Positions 1-11,821 of a stretch of 64,000 nt of DNA are shown in pieces. The stretch's first letter is position 1. Each line of letters opens with the position of its first letter. A program made the position numbers and the translations under genes. This DNA comes from Bryoerythrophyllum caledonicum (Eukaryota > Streptophyta > Bryopsida > Pottiales > Pottiaceae), in the NCBI GenBank assembly GCA_963971425.1, contig OZ020521.1, positions 2,606,501-2,670,500 of the forward strand, written 5' to 3'. The notes beneath the pieces are model-generated. The model did no database searches. It was not told where the DNA came from and saw only the letters and a list, made by a program, of their open reading frames with translations.

Positions 1-567
1 CTTTAGTCCAAATAAGCACTTTACTCTTATAATCTTATATTACATGGAGATTGTATGAAGTACAAAACATAATTTCTTCATTTAAATTTAATGCAAATTT
101 TTATACCAACCATGATTATAAGTTAGTTGAGAAGTTTACTGATGTTATAAATTAGCCGAATAATAACTCCTGAGAGGTATAAATTATGTGATATATGGGT
201 GCAAATGATGTAAGACACATGTGTACAAAATTGGTGCTATAACATAATAGTTGTTTTATAATTTATTTTGGTAGCAACATAATACCTAGGTTTGATCATT
301 TATGGAAATAATTAAAGCTCTACCTATAAATAAATGACTATTCATAACAAATAAAAATAAAAATATAATTTGAATAAAAAATGAATTGATGTTGTCTTCC
401 ATGTTTATTGATATAGAGATAATAAGTCAAAAGTATGTAAAACAGTAGTATATTAAAAACCACATAGAGTATAAAGTAATACTCACACTAGAAATATTCT
501 ATAAGTATCCTAGAAATATACTAGAAATAGACTATATATATACCAAAACTATACTACAAATATTTAT
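1..567. other. AT-rich flank, no gene seen
   Basis: This stretch is very AT-rich and holds no convincing coding sequence. It lies downstream of the piggyBac reading frame and presumably contains that element's 3' end. I looked for a CCC-type terminal repeat next to a TTAA target site and could not place one. Confidence 0.5.
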
Positions 568-2212
568 TTAACTATTAAGCCGTTCGTGGAATGTATAGAA
601 ACAACCCTTTTGGAAACACATAGGTTGGTTTTCACATATAGGACAATAGCACCGAGGCCTACTTATGTTGCAGACAACACAAATTCCACGAGGGCTCTCC
701 GCGAATATTGGATAACAAACATTTTGTGGGCGATGAATGGCTTCTTCTCTTCGGAGCCAATTGTTTGTCAACGCCTTGCACAATTCCACTCGGAATTCTA
801 AATGTCTCAATGGAATTCTAGGTGGAGAACAAGCTTTGCATTTTTCAACATAGAAAATGAACATATTTACTATAGTCATATCCAAAAGGAAGAAAAAAAC
901 TCTATGCCACCATTTGTGAGTCCGATTTTGAGTAGAATAAGATGCACGAAGTTGGTCGGCGGCGTCCACACCCCTCATGTATGTTGTATATTCCAAATGA
1001 ATCGGTGAAGTAATAATATTTTCACGAACGGCTCCATTACGTCGAGGTACGGTATCTACGGGAAATACTGGGAGACTCCTTGGCATTGCATGAGTAGAAA
1101 GTAGAACAACCGGTTTTTTGTCTTTCCATATGACACTAGAATTTTTTTGAGATGTATGCATTCTCCATTCATATTTCCCTTGCGGTTCCTTTGCAAATGC
1201 TTTTGTATTCTTACATATAGCGGGTATTCCCACTCTATTGGTACGAATTGTACCTGTGGCATATATGCCACGATTCAATAAATCTAGAAAAAGCCCAACA
1301 CTTGTAAAATAGTTGTCCATTACCATAACATGTCCTTTATGTCCAATATTTTGAACTAAATCTATAACCACATTGTGAGCTAATCTTGGCTCTCCTCGTG
1401 AAGTAGATGATGAAGGTTCAATATTTTGTGTTTTCCCACAATAAATCTTAAAATTCCATACATACTACTTAGTAATTGAGCATGCAAGGCACCAAATTTT
1501 AATGCCCGACTTTTGCGGCTTTTGAGGCATATATTGCCGCAAAGGACAATAAGTTCCTTTATATCTAACCATCATCTCATCAACCGTGCAATATTTTTTT
1601 TAATTCCAAACATTCATGCATTTCTCACGAATGGCATCTATGAGCCATCTAACTTGTCCCAATTTATCATATCCGGGTAGTGTTTTGTCGTTTACATAGT
1701 TTTCTGGATTAGTAATATGAAGACACCTCAAAATGCTCAAAAATCGATCCCTTCGCATAAGTTGTGAAATAATTGGGCAATGGAAAATGGTGCCTTCATT
1801 GTTCCAATAAGACTTCATGTTCGGTTGTCTTTTCATACCCATATATAAACAAATTGCAAAAAAGACTTGCAAACTTGAAATAGTAACGTCCTCCCAATTA
1901 CGACCACCAATTGTCTTTCCCGAAGAGTCCACATGTCTAGCATACCGATTGGTTTCAAGTACAATATTGTTCAATAATACTTCGGGCCAAAATAAGTGAA
2001 AAAGTTGCATAATGGATAGAAAGAATCGCCAAAATTTTGTAGGGCCAGATGGTCCAGTAAACTCCATAGGTGTAGGATTATATGTTGAGTATTGAGTTTG
2101 CCATGTTGACTCTCGATACAAATACTTGATGCTTTCATGATTCTCATTGTCGTCACTAGAAGAAAAATGATCTTCTACTTCATCAATATCTCTTGGTTGC
2201 GTAATATTCTCA

Positions 2213-2412
2213 NNNNNNNNNNNNNNNNNNNNNNNNNNNNNNNNNNNNNNNNNNNNNNNNNNNNNNNNNNNNNNNNNNNNNNNNNNNNNNNNNNNNNNNN
2301 NNNNNNNNNNNNNNNNNNNNNNNNNNNNNNNNNNNNNNNNNNNNNNNNNNNNNNNNNNNNNNNNNNNNNNNNNNNNNNNNNNNNNNNNNNNNNNNNNNNN
2401 NNNNNNNNNNNN
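2213..2412. other. Assembly gap of 200 N
   Basis: Exactly 200 unknown bases, probably a standard-size scaffold gap. It abuts a GC-rich tandem repeat inside the piggyBac N-terminal region, so the gap was most likely caused by that repeat. The true missing length is unknown. Confidence 0.95.
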
Positions 2413-2600
2413 CGCCCTGTTGGCAGGCGGTGCCAGCGGGCCCGCCCTGGAATGCGGAGCCTGGGAGCCTGCCCTGCTGGCAGCCAGCGGGCCCGCCCTA
2501 GGACTCCCACTCATTCCTTCAACCCCACCATGACACCGCCCAGCCCCGGTCTCCAGCTGGACCTGGCCTAGGTTTTGGCCCTGGCCCTGTGATGCCCCGG
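2413..2600. repeat. GC-rich minisatellite next to the gap
   Basis: A GC-rich island in an AT-rich element. The block CCAGCGGGCCCGCCCT occurs twice about 55 bp apart, each preceded by a GCCCTG(T/C)TGGCAG-like block. On the minus strand it reads as an Ala/Gly/Pro-rich segment absent from normal piggyBac transposases, so it is probably an expanded tandem repeat running into the gap. Confidence 0.6.
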
Positions 2601-2828
2601 TTTCCAACAGGCCAACAACGACTTCAAATTCCTCTCTTCTCCATGATTCCTCTCTGTGTTGCAAATTTGCTATATTTTCCGTATCCATAAAACTAAAATC
2701 ACTTCTTTCACCACTCTCAAAAATTCCAATTCATCACAACTTGATTCACGGCCTCCCATAATATGTTCTTGAGTTTGCAAAAAAGGAATGTTGTCATAAG
2801 TATTCTCTTCAACCAACAAAGAGTGATG

Positions 2829-2967
2829 TGTATGTGGAGGTGAAGGTGGAGAAGGTGAATGTGAAGGTAGAGAAGGTAAAGGTGAAGGTGGAGAAGGCGA
2901 AGGTGGAGGTGGAGAAGGCGAAGGTGGAGGTGGAGAAGGCGAAGGTGGAGGTGGAGAAGGTGAAGGT
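2829..2967. repeat. Coding minisatellite, Pro-Ser heptads
   Basis: Repeats of GAAGGCGAAGGTGGAGG-like units, mostly 21 bp, encode SPSPPPP heptads on the minus strand in the N-terminal part of the piggyBac gene. Unit copies are nearly identical at the centre and decay toward 2829. Confidence 0.75.
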
Positions 2968-3402
2968 GAAGACGGTGTCGTAGAAACATTAGAACCTTGC
3001 AAGCGCATAGAATGTTGGTCATTTACGTCCATTGCTATGGCTTTGCCCTTCCAAAAAGAAGAAGACTTCCTAGGCATTTTGAAGAGTAATGCTAAAACAA
3101 ATGTGGAAGATGGTAAGTGAGTGAAGGAGGTTTGAATGAAGGTGTATGTATACATTGAAGGTGGGAGAGTTGCATAATTCAAGTCCAATTATTGAAAGTG
3201 GCATGATTATCTTTGAATTATTAAAGTTACATTATTGAAGTTGCATTATAGAAACTTATTACATTATTGAAGTTGCATAACAAAAGTGGCATCATTAGGG
3301 TAAATTTATTGAAGCTACATTATTGATGATGCAATAGTAGACACGTTTAAAACACTAACCCCTAAAGGCCTAAGCCAGTTTGAAAAAAGCCCTACTTTAA
3401 TG

Positions 3403-3690
3403 ATAAAAAAGTAAAGAGTATTGAGGTGTATTTGAGGTGTGCTTGAGGTGTTCTTGAAGTACACCTCAAGCACACTTCAACATGCTTTTATTTTTTTCAT
3501 TGGGTTTCAACCAAAAGTTTATAAAAAAAGTAAAAGCGTGTTGAGGTGTGCTTGAGGTGTATCTCAAGCACACCTCAACACGCTTTTACTTTTTTATTTG
3601 AATTTCAACCAAAAGTAAAAAGTAAAAGTGTGTTGAGGTGTGCTTGAGGTACACCTCAAGCACACCTCAACACACTTTTACTTTTCTCAT
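3403..3690. repeat. Three tandem long hairpins
   Basis: Three successive inverted repeats are spaced by about 100 bp and separated by a conserved TTTCAACCAAAAGT linker. The third has two perfect 33-bp arms (3618-3650 and 3653-3685) with a 2-bp spacer. The second has 33-bp arms (3524-3556 and 3563-3595) with a 6-bp spacer. The first, at about 3412-3490, is imperfect. All are built from TTGAGGTGTGCTTGAGGT. No coding potential. Such a block could give stable hairpin RNA or be a composite MITE. Confidence 0.9.
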
Positions 3691-4660
3691 TGAATTTCAA
3701 CCAAAAATGACTCTCAAACATTCAAATCAATGTGGGAGGGGCAACATACTAAAAATGCACTATGTACATTTTTTTGGTTATAATCTCACACTTCCTACTA
3801 AATTTTGTACTTAAAATAGGAGAGCATGACTATGGATTAAGGTAACAAGCTTTGAAATTGCACAGGCTCTGATATCATCCACCGTATTCAAATATATGTA
3901 GCTTTTATATGTAACAATCAATGTACATTTTTGAGGGTGGGCGATTTTAGAGGCTTTTGCCACTTCAACTTCAAAATTTAATATCTAATTTCAAAAAGCT
4001 CCAAAAAATATGAAACAACTTGAATTAGATGCCATTTCCTCTTGTCTTTCAAGGTAAATTTAGTGAAATATATTTCAAAACAATTCTCCTCTCCAAAATT
4101 TTGTTTTAGCTCTTATTATAGAAGAACTTTCCTTTCCAAAACAAAATTCTTCCCCTTCCTTCCCCTTCCCGCCTCCACACCTGCCATGGTGGCGTTGACT
4201 GAGTTTGCAGGGAGGAAAATGTCACCCTGCAAAGCTGCAATTTTTGCCCAGACCGGGAGGTGGATGGCGAGACGTGGCAGGGTGGAGTGAGGAGTGTGGA
4301 GCCGATTGGGGTGCTGCTAAACCGCCGGGCCAGCCAAGCGCTGTTGGTTGGAGCCGTTGGCGTGGCGACTGGGCTTGCTCTAATGATCTAAATCAAATCA
4401 TCATGTATTATTGGATCGGGCTCAACACAGAAAGAGTTGAAACTATTGTATAAACCAATTCTTACACCTTGTATGTCAAATACACATAAAACATCATGTT
4501 GCAACCCATATGCGATTTCTTGGATCTTTAAGAGTTATCATTGTCTAATTTTAATGGACAACATATTTATGTAGCAGGGTTGTCACCTATGATTTCATTT
4601 TTTTATTCTGTGTTTAAAGATTTTAACACATAAAGTTTGCATTTCAAATAACAAATCTAT

Positions 4661-4663
<3 letters not shown>
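3691..4663. other. Non-coding stretch
   Basis: AT-rich sequence with one more GC-rich patch (4140-4380). A small inverted pair, TTTGCAGGG and CCCTGCAAA, lies at 4204-4233. The short open frames there show no recognisable domain. Confidence 0.4.

Positions 4664-4694
<31 letters not shown>
4664..4694. repeat. (AT)n microsatellite
   Basis: About 31 bp of uninterrupted AT dinucleotide. Confidence 0.95.
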
Positions 4695-4697
<3 letters not shown>

Positions 4698-6930
4698 AAA
4701 TATTTATATATACTACGTTTCTAAATACTATATTACAATTTATTTAAAATATATTATGTATTACAAATTTTTGTTTAAAATATATTAAAAACAATGTCAA
4801 TTTTAAATTAAATTTGGGAGGAAATTATACTTCCAATTTGAAGGTCTAAAATTTTCTTGATTTATAAGAAACATTTCATAGAGGAAGGCTTTTTATTGAT
4901 ACCATGGGAATATGACCTAACCTTCAAGAAGTCATTCAGAGAATTTTTTCCTTTGGAGATTATTAGATTAAAGAAGAATGGAAAACAAAGTAAGTTAACA
5001 CATATACTAAGGTATACTATGGTAGATTGAAAGAAACTTAGTTAATCATAATTAAGATTTTATGTTAAAAAAATACTACAAAATGATAGAATTTTATAAA
5101 TCGGAGAGGACGAAAATCTACATATCCCGAGAAACTCCGAGATCCTCCTCCTTCTCTAGATGTGTGCGGAAATCGGATATGGCGAAGGGCTTGAAGATTG
5201 GACGATGACGATGGATCTGCAAATAAGTAAGCGCAGAAAGTAAGTCAGATGAGGCTGTCGTTGTTCATGATTGCGTTGCAGGTCACGAATCAGAGGCTGA
5301 GGAGTGTTGATTCAGAGCAGAGGAGGTTGATTGAGAGCGGAGCCGAAGCGGTAGCGGAGCAAGAGCGTGGGACGCTACGCGAACGAGAGAAAATGCGGGA
5401 GAATGAGGCTGCTCTGGATAGGGTTTGTCTGCCAACTTTGTGACTGGCCGGGTATCGTCTGGGTATCGGGCTCGACATTTTTTTCTCCCCGCAGCTGCCC
5501 GAGCAGCGACTCGGGAGCTCCGTAACGACCGTGTGGGTGGAATACGGTGATCCCTCTAAAGCTCTATATGTACGTAAAAATAAAATAACTTTTCCACTTG
5601 TACGGTTAAAATTATGATATCAATAAATGAAGTAATCAAAAAAAGAAAAAATGTAGGAGGTCAATTATTTTTTAAAGTTATTTTATATTATGAAGTACAT
5701 GTATTTCCCATTAATTTTATAGAGAATGAAATAGAAACAATGAATGTATAGGAAATAAAAGATATTGAGTATGAAATAGAAAAGGTGTAAACACAAAAAC
5801 AAATTAAGATATTCATAAATAATATTGAAGAAAGTATTATGAATATATTAAAATTGACATTATTAGTCCTCCAATAGTATCCAAGTGAAGTCATCATTTT
5901 AATAAATTCAAAATGTGAAATATACTGTTACATGATATCTTAAAAATTTGTTAGCATTTTCTGCTATTTATTCTTTTAAAAATTTAGCCAACCATAATCA
6001 TATATATTGTCAATAACATATATATTTCAATTTTATAAAGCTTAATGTGCAAACATGTGTTAATTGTAAAGTAGCATTACAATTAGTTGTACAGATGATT
6101 GTATATAATATTGTGAGAGTGTAACTATTTATTTTGTATAACTTGTTATACTAATACTTGTGTATTTATAGAAGTATTTCGTATGAATCTGTTTCAAAAA
6201 TTGCTTACGTGAATGCAGGCAATGAAACGTATGTATGATTTAGGAAGATGTTACATTTGTATATCGGTATTTAATTTTTTTTTATAATGACACATATTCT
6301 GAAAGAATATGTGAGCTCTAGTATTTGATTGGAACCTACATGATTACACTATTTATTCATTCTCTTCAGGAAACCACATTGGCATGCAAAATTGGTTAGT
6401 AAAAAACTGCAACAAATGCTATTGTTTACCCTCTGAAAAACAAAGTACTTTGTGAGGGTAAACACTACACTAAATACTGAAAATAGAGTGGATTCATTAT
6501 TGATGTTGATCAGCGACACTAGTTTTTATCAAAGCATGTGCATGTCAAGTTCTTATCGGGAATCATTGTCAAGCAAGTGTGTGTTAGTCAAAGATGGGAA
6601 ACAAATTTTCAATTCGTGTATGTATTTTGAAATAGTATGGTCCACAGTCTATTCCGTATTTAGTGTAGCATAAGTGGATGTATAGGGCTAAGTAGTATAA
6701 TTCAAAAAATAAGAATATCATTTTAGAAGTCCATGGTCTCTAAGTGGAATTGACAACTTTATCTTTGTGGTATGATAAATGTGACATTACTTGTAGATAA
6801 TGTTTCATTGAGAAAATGGTTTTGTGTTGATGATTATCATTACTTTTCTTATCAATATAACAAAACTAGTTGAAGCTAAATTTTGAAGCTAAAATAATGT
6901 TGAAGCTCAATTTATTTTTTTTAAAAGGAA
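4695..6930. other. Mostly empty; possible relic exon at 5250-5443
   Basis: AT-rich sequence without recognisable genes. The exception is a GC-richer patch (5100-5560) whose plus frame at 5249-5443 encodes a charged, Glu/Arg-rich helical stretch (VDSEQRRLIESGAEAVAEQE). A splice acceptor-like TTGCAG ends at 5281 and a GGTTTG donor candidate lies near 5420. It could be an internal exon of a decayed gene. I cannot name it. Confidence 0.3.
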
Positions 6931-6939
6931 AAAAAGAAA

Positions 6940-7110
6940 GAAAAAATAAGAAGGAGGGGTGGACATACAGCAGCTGATACCCACAGCTGAAACAGAAACA
7001 GAAAAAACAAAATTATGGAATTTTTTTTAAAAAAAAAAATAGTAAATAAATAAAGGGGGGTGGAGTCACAACAGCCGAGGACACCACACACAGAAACGAC
7101 GGAAAAAAAA
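6940..7110. repeat. Degenerate tandem duplication
   Basis: Two diverged copies of about 100 bp lie in tandem, each with a GGTGGA, ACA-CAGC, CCACA and poly-A block order. They are separated by a long A/T run at about 7021-7043. No gene is involved. Confidence 0.5.
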
Positions 7111-7792
7111 ACACGACTGAGCTACTCTGAGCTGCGCTGGAAAGCGTCCGCCCGGCCCAGCCCACGTTCTACCCGCCTTCCTGCGGGCCCCAGCGCCAAT
7201 AGATTTAGAATTGTTTTTTTTGTCCATGTCCCTTGGTCTTCGTTGGGTCTTCCCTTGCACTATTCTCTCCCATGATATGGGCTGCCCCAACCTTTCTCCA
7301 CTCTTTCTGCCCCACTTATTGCCCCTTTTTGATACTTGTATGTCATGGCTCGCAAGAGTGCCCAGGCTGCCCAGAGTCCCCACTTTTGGCTTTAAGTGGT
7401 ACTAACTTTCAACACACAAATCCAAAAAAAAATAAAAAAATATCTCCACAAAGCTCTCATCAAATTCTATCTTGAAAAAAAAGTTCAATTAAAAAGGATT
7501 TTTTTTCGAATTGTAGGTACATGCCCAAAATCCAAAATGACCCCGGGGGACGTTTGGTCCCATAGGGGTTAAAGGGCATTAAAGTATCGTATAACTACGT
7601 CATTAAGCAGAATATACAAAAATGGAATATTCCAGTGAATCTGTATGTACAGAGAATTCAAACTTGGCTGTTTAGTCAAGCGCTCACCTCTAATTTCTCC
7701 ATACTGTACTGGGCGTGGTGAAGAATGTATGAACAGTTTACACATGGAGTACATATTTTACTCTGGAGAATATAAGAAGTATGCTCATATGT

Positions 7793-8072
7793 CGATTTGA
7801 CAGGAAACCCCCCACGCTCAGACTTACCGGGTGGGGGAGGAGGTGGTGGGGCCAAAACTTGGCCCCTATTTTGTTTTTGGATGGGGACCTAAATTTAGCC
7901 AAAGGAGGACCTGTAGATTAAAATGGGGCCGTAGGTCCCAAATTTGTTAAAAAAAAGCCAAAAAAACCCTCTGACCCCCCCAAAATGGGAGGGCCAGAAA
8001 AATGAGCCCATGCAATTAAGACGGGGCCCCACCTCGGGTAAGCCCGAGCTTGGGGGGTTTCCTATCCGCGCC
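7793..8072 (+). mobile_element. Mutator-like MITE, copy 1 (280 bp)
   Basis: The 280-bp element has imperfect terminal inverted repeats. The left end reads CGATTTGACAGGAAACCCCC and the right end, reversed, GGCGCGGACAGGAAACCCCC. It is flanked by a 9-bp duplication, CTCATATGT at 7784-7792 and CTCATATAT at 8073-8081, with one mismatch. The 9-bp target size fits Mutator-like elements. The interior contains GGGGCC-rich blocks and no gene. A copy of the same length lies at 36087-36366. Confidence 0.85.
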
Positions 8073-8127
8073 CTCATATATAATCAGATTCTACGAGACA
8101 TGCATGTTCTGGAACCACCGTCTGCGA

Positions 8128-8406
8128 GCCCAGGGCAAACTGACCCCTCGTTCGTATTTATCCGAGGTGGGCCCCATCTTAATTGCATGGGGTCATTTTT
8201 CTGGCCCCCTTATTTTGGGGGTCTGAAGGCTTTTTTTGGAATTTGTTTTGATAAATTTGGGGTCAATGGGTATCGTATACCCCTCAGGAATGTTCATTGC
8301 TATAAATAGGGCCCCATCCAAAAACAAAATAGGGTCCAGGTTTGGCCCCATCACCTCGTGGCCCCCTCGGGTAAGTACCAACGAGGGGGTCAGTTTGCCT
8401 TGGGCC
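8128..8406 (-). mobile_element. Mutator-like MITE, diverged copy in inverse orientation
   Basis: The 279-bp element has inverted ends built on AGGGCAAACTGACCC and AAGGCAAACTGACCC. A 9-bp duplication flanks it (CGTCTGCGA at 8119-8127 and CATCTGCGA at 8407-8415, one mismatch). Read on the minus strand, the interior aligns with the MITE at 7793, for example GCCAGAAAAATGA and CCATGCAATTAAGA. It sits only 55 bp from copy 1, so transcripts across both could fold back. Confidence 0.8.
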
Positions 8407-8819
8407 CATCTGCGAACTGCGTTCTCCTCCTACAGTGCTACACTACAAATGGCTTTTCGTGTAGTGGACACAAAATACGAAACCATACACTAATTGTAAA
8501 GTTTACAATTAGTGTAGTGACCAAACTATACACTAAATGTCAACTACAACAATAAATGTCAATTCCAGTAAGTACGCTAAAGATGGCTTTTAGTGTAATG
8601 GTACAAAATAGTGTAGTTACCCTTGTACACTATTTGTTAACAAGTTGGCAATTAGTGTTAGCCGCCATTCCCATGAATATTATCCCTTAATTGTCCACCT
8701 ACCCTAGAACCCTTAGTATTAGCCCCCAATCAACCACCTACCCTAGCACAATAATTTGTTAACAAGTTGATAAATATTGTTAGCCTCCAATCAACCGCCT
8801 AGCGGCCACCATGCATTTA

Positions 8820-10463
8820 CAGTGGCAAGCACAAGTATTCGGACAGAGAGGCATCTTTCATAAATATGTCCATTGTAGCGTAATTAATGAGTTGGTAAGA
8901 TATTTTTTGGGCTTGCTTTAATTAACACACCACATGACACCTAATTAACATTGATTCGTTTAAAATTTGACACTTGTAGAGATTACACATGCAAAGATCA
9001 TGAAGAGGTGTGTACGACTTATTATGCTCACAAGATGTGCACACCACAATCTTCTCATTACATGTCCATTTATAAAGCTTTATGTTGTGAATTTTTTTGG
9101 TAAGATTTGGAGAGGCCCTTGGAGAGTAGCCATGGCTCCTAAAAGATTTGAGAATGATCATAGAACAATTCTTGAAATGTATGAGCGAGGGAACTCATAT
9201 AGAGAGATTTCAACAGTTTTGGGCATTCCTCAAAGCACTTGTTCTGACATAGTGCGAAGGTTTCGTGAGAGAAAGACCTTGAAAGACAAAGCTTCTCCTC
9301 GTAGACCTAGAATTCTTGATGAACGTGGTGACCGTGACGTTGTGAGGAGGTTAAATGATCCACATTCTAGTATAGCTGTAGCTGTAGGACGTGCATTTCG
9401 ATCTGAGGGTTTGCGATTGAGTGATGATACGGTGAAAAGAAGTCTTCGGAGGCAAGGGCTGAGAGCATGTGTGAAGACCAAGAAGCCACTTTTGACAAAG
9501 AAGCATCGAGCTTGTCGTTTGCAGTGGGCAAAGAAGTGCAAACATGCAACTTGGGAAATTTGGAGTCATGTCATTTTTTCTGATGAGTCCAAATTCAATC
9601 TTTTTGGCTCGGATGGACATCAATATTGTTGGAGAAAGTGTGGAGAGCGTCTTTTAGATCAGCAGGTACAACCTACAGTTAAATATGGGGGATGAAGCAT
9701 CATGGTTTGGGGTTGTATGAGTTGGGAAGGAGTTGGCAAACTTCATTTGATTGGAGGGAAGATGGATAAATTTGTATATAACAATATTTTAGAGACATAA
9801 CTTATGGGCACTATAAAAATGCAAGATTTAGAAGAAGATCATGTTTTTTTTCAACACGACAATGACCCAAAACACACTGCACATTATGTTGTAGATTGGT
9901 TGTGTGCTCAAAAGTTTATCACTATTGGGCATCCTCGACAATCACCTGACCTCAATCCAATAGAACATCTTTGGAATGAAGTAGATCGTCGTATGAGAAG
10001 GTCTGAGAGGAAACCTACTAGCAAAAGTGACTTGTGGGAGAAGATTCAAGAGATTTTGTACAACATAGAGGTTGATGTTGTTAGGAAGTTGATATGCTCT
10101 ATGCCTCAAAGAGCTCTTGATGTCTACCAAGCAAAAGGTGGATATACACGGTGGTAGTGCTTGTGAGTACTTAAGAGCTAAATCATTGAGTAATAAAGTT
10201 ATATTCTAACTTAATATCTTGTTTTCTATAGCTGATATACAATAAAAAGAATTCGTGCATAAAGAGTTGGACAAGCTTGTTGCACATACGAATTATTGTG
10301 TGTTTTTCTAGTTCATACTTTCATTGAAAACTTTGTGTTTTATATTTGTTGCATCTATATGCTCTGGTGGTTATATTCTTGCTATTTTATGACAATTCAT
10401 GTGGATGTGGTAGCTAATTTTCTAAAGAAGCTTCTCTTGTACGACTATTTATGCTTGCCACTG
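8820..10463 (+). mobile_element. Tc1-type element, 1644 bp
   Basis: Terminal inverted repeats are CAGTGGCAAGCACAAGTATT and, reversed from the right, CAGTGGCAAGCATAAATAGT, with TA at 8818-8819 and 10464-10465. The related sequences at 13.97 and 15.63 kb preserve the empty site (CATGCATTTATTCTC-like, reversed), which proves a TA duplication on insertion. It contains one transposase gene. The element is younger than the repeat it landed in. Confidence 0.92.
9132..10157 (+). pseudogene. Tc1-family DD34E transposase, two stops
   Basis: About 340 codons in a single frame from MAPKRFENDHR to GGYTRW. An N-terminal helix-turn-helix (REISTVLGIPQSTCSDIVRR) binds the ends. The catalytic core has D in VIFSDESKF, D in FFQHDNDPKHT and E in NPIEHLW, with 34 residues between the last two. 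SIMVWGCMSWEGVG is a classic Tc1 block. Two in-frame stops (9693-9695 and 9797-9799) are the only lesions seen, so the copy is fairly recent. DD34E Tc1 proteins are typical of animals, fungi and oomycetes and unusual in plants, where DD39D mariner-like elements dominate. Confidence 0.93.
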
Positions 10464-11411
10464 TATTCTCCCCATCTCATTCTCAACCTCACCTCCTTAT
10501 CCTTCTATTCCCAACTATTCCAATTCACATCTCTTGCATTCCTTGAATTTTTTAATGAATCTCTTTTGAATATTTCATGTGTATTAATATATTTAATAAA
10601 AATTAATCAATTTCCAATGAACGTTTAAAGAACATTTAAAGAAAACTTAAATAATATTTTATGAATCCTTAGAGTTTTAGATGTATATTTTATGACGATT
10701 TAATGTATATTTGTATATTTAACAATTTTTAATGAATACCTAATGCATATTTAATGTATACTAAATGCATATTTATGCATATTTAGTGAATATCTAATGA
10801 ATATTTAATGTATATTTCTATATTTATTGTATACTCATGTTTTTTTCCTTTTCCAATATTCCTCTCTTTTCTCACTTTCCTTCTAAATCAAAGTTCTTAT
10901 TTTTCCAATCTTGTACTTGTCGTTTTATTTTCCCTCCATATGTACATTCTTCTTTGTCCAATTTTTGGGATTTTCCTTTTGTTCCATATCTACGTTCTAT
11001 TTTTCCAAATATTTCTCTTGAATTTTTTTGATTTACTACACGCACTAAACTATACTAAATGTCAACTACTACGCTAAATGTCAATTCTAGTGAATAGTGG
11101 AACACAAGGTTTTTTACTTGTGGACATGTAGTGTAAGAAACTTAGAAAATGATTATGTGTACATTTTGAGCATCAAAGTAAAGACGATTTTGAGTGCATT
11201 TAAAAGAACAACAATTTGCAAGAGAAAGATTGGAAAAAATAGAACGTAGATATAGAACAAAAGGAAAATCCCAAAAATTGGATAAAGTAGAAAGTACATA
11301 TGGAGGGAAAATAAAAATATGCATGACGTGTTCATTAGATATACATTAAAACTTCATTAAATATAAAATAAAAAGTCATAGAATATTAGTTTAAAATGTA
11401 AAATAGTCATA

Positions 11412-11560
11412 AAATATGTAAAATATGTAAATATGTAAAATATGTAAAATATGTAAAATATGTAAAATATGTAAAATATGTAAAATATGTAAAATATGTA
11501 AAATATGTAAAATATGTAAAATATTTAAAATTTGTAAAATATGTAAAATATGTAAAATAG
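11412..11560. repeat. 9-bp satellite, GTAAAATAT
   Basis: About 16 head-to-tail copies of GTAAAATAT, nearly perfect in the middle. It belongs to the AT-rich subterminal zone of the pogo-type element. A looser version built on ATACATTAAAT continues to about 11760. Confidence 0.9.
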
Positions 11561-11821
11561 TCATAAAACATTTTAAACAATCATAAAATATTCATAATAT
11601 TTACATTAAAAGCTCATTATAACTTTATAAAATATATAAATATACATTAAATATACATTAAAAATACATTACATATTATTTACATATGTACATCAAATAC
11701 ACATCAAACACACATGAATATACATCACATATACATCAATTATACATTAATTATAAAAATGTACAAGAAAAACGAAATTGTAAGTTTATAATAAGAAATT
11801 AAGAAATATACAATAAATTAT

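Larger units (their letters stand above)
568..3079 (-). pseudogene. piggyBac-type transposase, broken
   Basis: Cut-and-paste transposase of the piggyBac (DDE_Tnp_1_7) family. The catalytic aspartates are recognisable in order: CTVDEMM, MDNYFTS and DAADQLR. Family blocks include LRQYMPQKP and the Cys-rich C-terminal finger (CVVC, CYCPIC, C, H). From 2688 to 568 one frame runs through, broken by two in-frame stops (after MNVWN and after SITK) and by the assembly gap. An N-terminal part with a Pro/Ser repeat starts at 3079 in another frame, so an intron or a frameshift lies near 2690. No terminal repeats or TTAA duplication could be placed. PiggyBac is rare in land plants, which makes the copy notable. 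Family assignment is firm; inactivity is inferred from the stops. Confidence 0.9.
8575..11030 (-). repeat. Inverted relative inserted in the left arm
   Basis: The segment starts with CGCTAAAGATGGCTTTTA next to TA and is the reverse complement of the right half of the element at 14259-15870, including TTGTTAACAAGTTG and CACCTACCCTAG blocks. It is split by the Tc1 element (8820-10463). Beyond it the left arm of the host pogo element resumes with a partial duplicate of TAAATGTCAACTAC. The far end is truncated, so this may reflect recombination and not a simple insertion. Confidence 0.6.

Noticed and set aside
7895-8381. Small open frames in the Mutator-like MITEs
   Set aside because: They are not kept between copies and contain no domain.
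10296-11077. Phe/Leu-rich frames resembling membrane proteins
   Set aside because: They come from AT-rich subterminal repeat DNA and recur as non-coding sequence at 14.4-15.5 kb in reverse.
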